DNA of 64,000 nt from Narthecium ossifragum (lineage: Eukaryota > Streptophyta > Magnoliopsida > Dioscoreales > Nartheciaceae), in NCBI GenBank assembly GCA_963920575.1, contig OY986964.1, positions 11,406,663 to 11,470,662 on the forward strand, written 5' to 3'. The notes below the pieces were generated by a model. It saw only the letters and a program-made list of their open reading frames with translations, had not been told where the DNA came from and ran no database searches. Numbering within the stretch: the stretch's first letter is position 1; each line of letters starts with the position of its first letter. Positions 57,687 through 64,000 of the stretch are shown here, one piece after another. Position numbers and translations under genes: made by a program.

Positions 57687-58853
57687 CTACAGCTCATCTT
57701 CTTTCTTTGTTTGCATGCTTAGAGCTCTCCTTGCCACCATCAATTCTCCATGAACAACATACTCTTCCTCATCAATATCCTCCAATGGAGGCATAGAAGT
57801 AGTGTCTGACTCATCATCGATTTCAATCTCACTGTTATCTCGTACCACCATGACTCTCTTGTTTGGGCATTGGCTTGCTATGTGACCCCTTCCTTGACAT
57901 TTAAAACACTTAACATCACGAGTTTGAGTAGCAGATGGATCTGGTTTCCCTTGAGAACTGTGGCTGGTGGATTCTTGTTTTGGCTCGGGTTTAGACTTCA
58001 CAGCCGACTTCTCCTCATTCACATAATTTGGCTTCCATGACGAAGTAGAACCTGAACCTTGGGCTGCATGTATACCATCCCTCCTCTTGAGCTGCCACTC
58101 AACCTTGTTAGACATGTGCACCATATCTTCCAACTCCACATAATGTTGCTTCTCCACCCTATCTTGAATCTCTTGGTTTAATCCACTCAAAAATCTGGCT
58201 ATTGTAGCTTCTCGATCTTCCTCCACATTAGCCCGGATCAAAGCAATCTCCATCTCCTTGTAGTAATCTTCAATACTCCGATTACCTTGCTTGAGATTTT
58301 GCAGCTTTTGGTACAACTCACGGTAATAGTGACTAGGAATAAATCGCTTCCTCATAACGATTTTCATCTCCTCCCATGTCTCTATTGGTCGTTCTCTATT
58401 CCGCCTCCTGTTCAACACGAACTGATCCCACCAAACAATAGCATAATCAGAAAATTCAATGGTTGCAAGTTTTACCTTCTTCATCTCGGAGTAGTTGTGG
58501 CAATCAAATACTAACTCCACCTTCTTCTCCCATTTAAGGTAGGCCTCAGGGTCGTTTTTACCTTGAAACGAAGGAATATGCATCTTTATGCTATTGAGAT
58601 TGTTATCTTCCTGATTCCAAGCACGTCTTCCTCGTTCATTCCTCCTATGGCTCCCCACAGAATTTCGATCATCATCCTCCTCGGATCTGACCCAATCATC
58701 TCTTTCATCCCTTGAATCTTCCATTCTAGCCAACCTTCTGTGAACCTCATCCAATTCTCGCCTCATCATGCGCCACATCTCTCCCACAATAGCCTCCATA
58801 AACAACTTCGGATCAGCACCTTCCGCAGCACCTTTTTCACCACTTTGAGACAT
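57687..58853 (-). CDS. Gag of the CRM-like element
   Basis: 388-residue open frame from MSQSGEKG. The N-terminal third is charged (RRELDEVHRRLARME). The middle is the retrotransposon gag domain (IPSFQGKNDPEAYLKWEKK, FIPSHYYRELYQKLQNLKQG, RFLSGLNQEIQDRVE). Near residue 315 lies a full CCHC knuckle CFKCQGRGHIASQC, then an acidic linker. It ends at a TAG where the family usually continues into protease, so this stop is probably a mutation. Gag packages the element RNA. The gene lies about 600 bases inside the 5' LTR, after a (TTC)n leader. Confidence 0.88.
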   Translation of the reverse strand: MSQSGEKGAAEGADPKLFMEAIVGEMWRMMRRELDEVHRRLARMEDSRDERDDWVRSEEDDDRNSVGSHRRNERGRRAWNQEDNNLNSIKMHIPSFQGKNDPEAYLKWEKKVELVFDCHNYSEMKKVKLATIEFSDYAIVWWDQFVLNRRRNRERPIETWEEMKIVMRKRFIPSHYYRELYQKLQNLKQGNRSIEDYYKEMEIALIRANVEEDREATIARFLSGLNQEIQDRVEKQHYVELEDMVHMSNKVEWQLKRRDGIHAAQGSGSTSSWKPNYVNEEKSAVKSKPEPKQESTSHSSQGKPDPSATQTRDVKCFKCQGRGHIASQCPNKRVMVVRDNSEIEIDDESDTTSMPPLEDIDEEEYVVHGELMVARRALSMQTKKEDEL

Positions 58854-59114
58854 GATTTCCTGTAAAAGAAACTCACAAACACTCCCTCTTGTGTATCTCT
58901 CAAATCACTCAACACTCTTAGAAATTCCCTTTCGGTTCTTATCGAACTAGTCAAACTCAGATCAGAAATTTCAGCAACAATTCACACTAAAACTTATCAA
59001 AGGATGCAAAGAAAGGTAGGGTATGCAAAGAAAAGGAGGTAAGGCATGCAAGAAAAGGCAAGGTTGATAGAAATGCAAAGAAAACGAAAGGTTGATAAGT
59101 TTGGACGATGAAAC

Positions 59115-59178
59115 AGTTCTTCTTCTTCTTCTTCTTCTTCTTCTTCTTCTTCTTTCTTCTTCTTCTTCTTCTTCTTGT
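59115..59178. repeat. (TTC)n microsatellite in the 5' leader of the CRM-like element
   Basis: About 20 TTC units with one interruption, between the primer site and gag. On the coding strand it is (GAA)n, purine-rich. Short ORFs of poly-Phe or poly-Lys across it are by-products. Confidence 0.93.
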
Positions 59179-59458
59179 TTTTTTCTTCTTTTTTTTCACG
59201 AATTTCTTTCTATCTTTCTTTTCCTTTTTTTTCAATAGAAACACGAATATACTTGATGGGAAGAAGAAAGATCTTGATCTTTTTATTTATTTATTTATTG
59301 TTTATCAGATTTGATAAAGAAAAATGACGTTCAAAGATAGATAATGAGGAATATGAAGGGAAGCAAGAAACAAATTTGATCTTCTATCAGATTTGGTACA
59401 TCAAAGAATGATAAGGATAAGCAAATTCGAAACTAGAAACTGAGCTTCTGATACCAAC

Positions 59459-60147
59459 TGATACGAACCTCGTCAAGTTGTGATGAAACCCGTAGCAAGA
59501 TGAGCTTGTAGGATCGTTCTACAATCAGGTTTGGATGGAAACCGCGACCCGTTGCTTAAAATCAAGCAAGAACGTTTGTATGAGGTGAGGACGCCACAAA
59601 CGGGGATGGAAATCTATTTGATAAGTCTAGATGAACGCCACAGGAAATCCTGATAAGTTCGATAGTTCTACGAAGAACCAAAGAGAAATTCTCTCACTTT
59701 TCTATCAATCAAAATCTATTCTTCATTACATAGATCTTGCCCATATATGAGCAAATACATTGAAAAACGTCATACTACTATTAAATCCGAATTTATGACT
59801 CCACAATTCCAAGACTTGAACAATCAATGTAGAGCACAACTAGTTAATAAGCTGATTTCCCAAGTCAGCCACTTCCAACTACCTTGATTTAAAACTCCAA
59901 CCATGTTGACTTGAAATATTAAATGCCACACCCAGCTCATGCAACCTAATTCGTGATTGCCTTGATGATGTGGACCCATCTTGGTTCTTCATTAGTTTTG
60001 AACTTGCATTCTTGTCCAATCTGAACCTCTTGAATTAATCCACCCAGTACTGTTTTGAACCTTTTAGCCTGAGCTCTTGTGACTGGTCCTATTGGCATAT
60101 GAAATTGTTCTTGACTCTCTTTGTCAGTTCTAACCATGGTCCCATCA
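59459..60147 (-). repeat. 5' LTR of the CRM-like element
   Basis: 689 bp, same length as its partner. The first internal bases (59444-59456) form the initiator-Met tRNA primer site two bases away. A reading frame copy of the pol end is present here too, as expected from LTR duplication. Confidence 0.93.
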
Positions 60148-60152
60148 TTAAC

Positions 60153-61560
60153 CTTCCTCTTCTTGATGCTATCAAACAAATTCCATCCTATGCTAAATTC
60201 CTCAAAGATCTTTGCACTCATAAAAGGCAATCGAGATCTCATGTTTCTAAGAAGATTTTCTTGACTGAACAAGTTAGCTCAATCCTTCGCTATGATCTCC
60301 CTCATAAGCTTAAAGATCCTGGAACCCCCACCATCTCATGCATTATAGGAAAGCGCACAATTGATGGAGCATTATTAGATTTGGGTGCAAGTGTTAACCT
60401 GATGCCCTATTCTTTATATTCTAGGTTTGGCATAGGAGAACTGAAACCAATAGCCATGACCTTACAATTAGCCGATCGATCTATTAAGACCCAAAGAGGA
60501 ATTCTTGAAGATGTTTTGGTTAAGGTCGATCAATGTGTATTTTCGATTGATTTTGTAGTTCTAAACATGGAACCCAGAGTTCAAACTAAGAAATCTGTCC
60601 TTATAATTCTTGGCCGACCTTTCTTACCTACGGCCAATGCTTGTATTAATTGTAGAGATGATATCATGGCAGTCACGTTTGGTAATATGGAACTTCGTTT
60701 AAATATCTTTCATGCCTCAAAGAATCATGCATAAGATGATGATTGTTTTATGATTAATGCATTAGTCAATGATGATGAAGTGAATAGTTGTGTTGATGAT
60801 ACACTGTCTAAATTATTGCTGAATGTTGATGCTCCGTGTGGGAGTTTGGAGAATAGTTGTGATATGTCTATGGTGATTGAGGATTATGTTTTTGAACAAC
60901 ATTTGTCAGATTTGCATGGAGATTTTCCGAATACAGATGTAGTTCTTCCGGTTGTGAATGACGAGAATAGTGATTTGAATGAGTTTTCATCGGTTTTCAA
61001 GCCTGAAAAATAAGAGGTTTTAAAGGATTTTAATGATCTTGATTTGGTTATTGATGTTTGCGGAATTTCGTGGAAAGAGCCTCTCATTGAGCCCTTACCT
61101 CCTACTTCCTCAATTCCAGCTATACCTTCTTTAGTTGCGCCGCCATCTTTAGAGTTAAAAATGTTGCCTTCCAATCTGAAATATGCCTTCCTTGGACCTG
61201 AGTGTACTCTTCCAGTGATTATCTCTTCTGCATTAACCAATGATCAAGACTCTCAACTACTTGAGGTTCTTAAATTGCATAAAAGAGCTATAGGATGGTC
61301 CATTGGTGATCTTAAAGGCATAGATTCCTTGATTTGCATGCATCACATACTCTTAGAGGATGAAACCAAATGTGTAAGGGAGATGCAATGCCGCCTTAAT
61401 CCTCTTATGAAAGATGTAGTAATGAAAGAGGTAATTAAACTCTTAGATGCAGGGATAATATACCCTATTTCAGATTCTAAATGGATTAGCCCAACTCAAG
61501 TCGTTCCTAAGAAATCTGGGATCAACTTCCTTGAGTCATTTATTATGCTAGCAAAACGTT
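60153..61560 (+). pseudogene. Athila/Tat-type pol: gag end, protease, start of reverse transcriptase
   Basis: Resumes with LPLLDAIKQIPSYAKFLKDLC after the CRM-like insertion. Protease has LLDLGASVNLMPYSLY (60376-60422). Stops occur at 60732 and 61011. The start of reverse transcriptase is recognisable (HHILLEDETKCVREMQCRLNP, then SKWISPTQVVPKKSGI at about 61480-61527). There the palm, fingers and thumb are deleted and the frame jumps to RNase H. Confidence 0.85.
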
Positions 61561-63165
61561 AAATGATGCCCAAGTGAACTACACGACTACTGAGAAAGAA
61601 TTGATTGCTGTGATCTTTGTCTTAGAAAAGTTTCGTTCTTATTTTCTTGAATCAAAAGTCATCATCTTTACTGATCATTCAGCCCTTAGACATCTTGTTA
61701 CTAAGAAAGAGCTCAAACCTCGATTAATTCAGTGGATTATGCTTCTTCAAGAATTCGATCTTGAGTTACGGGATAAAAAGGGAGCCTTAAATGTGATTGC
61801 AAATCACCTTTCTCGACTTCCTTTAGATGTCATCAATGATTCAACCCCGATTAATGATACCTTCTCCGATGAACATCTCTTAGTTGTTGATCAAGCTCCG
61901 AGACCGTGGTTTGCACATATCATTAATTATCTTGTTTCCGGATTCACTCCTGCTCATTGGAATAAACAAGATCGAGATAAATTCTTTTCGAAAGTCAAAT
62001 CCTATGTTTGGAATGATCCTGTCCTTTTTAAGCATTGTCCGGACCAAATTATGAGATGTTGTGTACTCGAATCTGAAATTATCTCCATCCTGACATCATG
62101 CCATTCTCATGCATGTGGAGGACATTTTTCAGGCCGTAGAACCGGAACCAAAATCTGTTAGTCTGGGTTTTATTGGCCCTCGATTTTTCATGATGCTCAC
62201 AGTTTCTCTAAAGCTTGCATTCGTTGTCAACAGTTGGGTAGTATTTCTCGTCAAAATGAAATGCCTCAGACTCCAATTATTGAATGTGAAGTATTTGATA
62301 TTTGGGGTGTTGATTTCATGGGCCCGTTTCCTCCTTCGAATGGCTACACTTACATCTTATTAGCCGTTGATTATGTTTCAAAATGGATTAAAGCCATAGC
62401 CATTAGAACCAATGATTACCGAGTCATAATCAAATTCCTTCATTCTAATATCTTCTCTCGATTTGTCATCCTAGAGCAATAATAAGTGACGGTGGATCGC
62501 ATTTCATGAATAGGTATTTCTGTCACACTCTAGATATATATAACATCTCCCATAAGGTTGGCACCCCCTATCATCATCAAACCAGTGGAAAAGTGGAGGT
62601 GTCTAATCGGGAAATCAAACGCATCCTTGAGAAAGTAGTGTGCTCGGATAGAAAAGATTGGTCCATGTGCTTGAATGAGGCTTTATGGGCGTATAGAACA
62701 GCATTCAACACACCCATAGGGATATCACCATATCGATTGGTCTATGGTAAGCATTGCCGCTTACCGGTGAACCTCATGGACAAAGTGTGGTTAACTATTA
62801 AAAAGAATAATTGGTTACGAACAGGCCGGAATGCTCGTTTGCTTCAACTCAATGAGTTGGAGGAAATACGTAATGAAGCTTATGATAATGCTCTTATTTA
62901 TAAGGCTCGAACTAAAGCTTACCATGACAAGTTCATTACTCAGAAAACCTTCAATGTGGGTGACAAGGTTTGGTTATTTAATGCTAGACTTCGGCTTTTC
63001 CTAGAAAAACTTAAATCTAGATGGACTGGTCCATTCGAAGTTACTCAAGTCTTTCCTCATGGGGTTGTTGAAGCCCGTCATCCCAACTCTGATTCTACTT
63101 TTAAAGTGAATGACCAAAGCTTGAAACTCTATGTAGAAATTCCTCTTACCTTAGAAACCACATAA
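61530..63165 (+). pseudogene. Athila/Tat-type pol: RNase H and integrase
   Basis: RNase H end [22 protein letters not shown] and [10 protein letters not shown] (61578-61690), ADHLSRL-like NHLSRLP (61803). The integrase zinc region [11 protein letters not shown]...CIRCQQLG (62100-62240) has a frameshift near 62160. Catalytic residues appear in [11 protein letters not shown] (62310), ISDGGSHF (62480, after a second frameshift) and SGKVEVSNRE (62585). The C-terminus SRWTGPFEVTQVFPHGVVE leads to a stop at 63163. Most of the reverse transcriptase before it is missing. Confidence 0.86.
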
Positions 63166-64000
63166 CTTTTGCATGAACCAAATCATGAGTAACTGCATTC
63201 TCCGTGGGTCGAGCTAGAGACGTTAAACCAAGCGCTTGATGGGAGGCAACCCATTCTTGATGTGTTTTAATTAGTTTCTCTCTTTCAAGTTTTCTTTGCA
63301 TGCTTGCTTAATTTCTGCTTATTTGCATGTTTGATTTTAATTGTCTGATAATGTTGTCGTCATTGCTTTTGTTTTGTCGTGTTAATTGTTAGACTGGGGT
63401 GTCCACTCTTTAATATGAATGGCCTTGGAGACGTTAGTATTAATGCATAGGTGGTTAGAGCTTAATTTCCAGGTTCTAATACAACCCCTGGCATTTTGAC
63501 GAGTAAGATCGATCCGTGAAGGAGGGAAGGATCGATCCTTCTTTGCCCCACATACTACATAACCTGGGTATAAGTAGGATCGATCCTAGTTGGTTAATTA
63601 ATTGTGACAGAGTGAGGTGTTTTCTGCACTACAACTCAGGATCGATCTTTCCATCCCTCCTTCAAAAGTAGATCATCTAAGACTGTAAGATCGATCCTAT
63701 CACGTGAGTATGATCGATCTTATGTGGTAATTTTTGTGACAGAGCGTGGTGTTTTGGACGAGTACCCTCCGGATCGATCGGTCTATCCATCCTCCACAAA
63801 CTAGCCCAGTTGAGTAAGTAGGATCGATCCTTTTCATCGAGATAGATCGATCTTGCCTATTTATACACTTATTCATCCGATCGCACCAGATGCCTCCACG
63901 TAGTGAAGGATCGATCCGGTAGGTCTAGGACGATCGATCCTCCTCAAATCTTTTGAAAGAAATTTTTTTTTCTGTCGTCGTTCCCAAGTTGGACTCAAAC
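63166..64000 (+). other. Post-pol region of the Athila/Tat-type element with GATCGATC array
   Basis: AAACCAAGCGCTTGATGGGA followed by GGCAACCCA at 63221-63252 is a word I associate with the region after pol in Athila-like elements. From 63508 to 63950 about twelve GATCGATC or near copies occur (AGGATCGATCCT, GGATCGATCGG), mixed with GTGACAGAGTG-type words. No env-like ORF is seen. The 3' LTR start is not identified. Confidence 0.6.

Larger units (their letters stand above)
53693..60147 (-). mobile_element. CRM-like chromovirus (centromeric-type Ty3/gypsy), 6455 bp
   Basis: Two 689-bp LTRs (53693-54381 and 59459-60147) with ends TGATACG...CCCATCA, flanked by TTAAC at 53688-53692 and 60148-60152. 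I count about 16 differences between the LTRs, roughly 98% identity, so this is a fairly recent insertion. The primer site (59444-59456, read TGGTATCAGAAGC) and purine tract (54382-54395, GAAGAGGAGGGGAA) mark the minus direction. The pol frame runs on into the 3' LTR and ends with GPVTRAQAKRFK, as in the CRM clade, where the integrase C-terminus extends into the LTR. Several stops and frameshifts make it non-autonomous now. Confidence 0.88.
52741..64000 (+). mobile_element. Athila/Tat-type Ty3/gypsy element, interrupted by a CRM-like element
   Basis: Gag sequence (52741-53692) and protease to integrase (60153-63165) are one plus-strand element split by 53693-60147. The five bases TTAAC at the break are duplicated. 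[50 protein letters not shown] and VYGKHCRLPVNLM are typical of the non-chromovirus (Athila/Tat) branch. The 5' LTR is in or before the gap and the 3' LTR is not identified before the window ends. Confidence 0.85.

Noticed and set aside
59108..59314. Poly-Phe and poly-Lys ORFs
   Set aside because: Products of the (TTC)n microsatellite.
63508..63950. GATCGATC repeats as a CRISPR array
   Set aside because: Units are 8-12 bp palindromes with irregular spacing in a plant retroelement, without repeat-spacer regularity.
1..64000. tRNA, rRNA or organelle-derived segments
   Set aside because: I looked for tRNA arms and conserved rRNA words on both strands and saw none. The only tRNA-related words are retroelement primer sites.

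Overview
The window is nuclear DNA from a flowering plant, most likely a monocot. The evidence is a chloroplast-targeted chlorophyll-biosynthesis gene with GC-rich third codon positions (a habit of commelinid monocots), spliced plant-style genes, and a dense mix of plant transposon families. It is a draft assembly, since positions 52541-52740 are exactly 200 N. I cannot name the species.

Layout. (1) 1-3083: 5' part of a decayed L1-type LINE on the minus strand, running off the left edge. (2) 3084-9040: non-coding DNA holding a 1.5-kb copia-derived mini-element (3801-5329, target duplication AGATT) and Tourist-like MITEs. (3) 9047-10236 and 19914-41808: two copies of one PIF/Harbinger-like non-autonomous family, here called F. 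The second copy (F2) is about 2.6 kb once later insertions are removed. It carries gene-like sequence and a tandem repeat. (4) Long-LTR Ty3/gypsy elements, here called A and B (LTRs about 2.2-2.9 kb), fill 10237-17375 and both insertions in F2. Element A (20763-35471) has a B solo LTR and a second A-type LTR inside its 3' LTR, and the B LTR contains a third family (C, a 1.4-kb solo LTR). A second insertion (E, 36770-41345) holds an inverted A-type solo LTR. (5) 17376-19300: copia remnant split by a Mutator-like MITE with a 9-bp duplication. (6) 41812-46205: a small gene island with an F-box gene (four exons), Mg-protoporphyrin IX methyltransferase (CHLM) and a two-exon membrane-protein gene. 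(7) 47795-52540: a hAT element whose four-exon transposase reads through without a stop. (8) 52741-64000: an Athila/Tat-type gypsy element on the plus strand, split by a CRM-like chromovirus (53693-60147, LTR-LTR, target duplication TTAAC).

How it fits together. Only CHLM, the F-box gene and the small membrane-protein gene look like host genes. Everything else is layered transposition, and target duplications fix the order in several places: F2, then A and E, then B2, A' and the inverted LTR inside E, then C2. Most long-LTR gypsy copies are solo LTRs, which points to frequent LTR-LTR recombination. The CRM-like element and the solo-LTR density fit a pericentromeric or otherwise repeat-rich location, but that is inference.

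Most unusual points: element F2 with its captured sequence; a 65-bp copy of A's 3' genomic flank placed after A's 5' LTR; arrays of the palindrome GATCGATC in several unrelated retroelement families; and a hAT transposase that looks intact.
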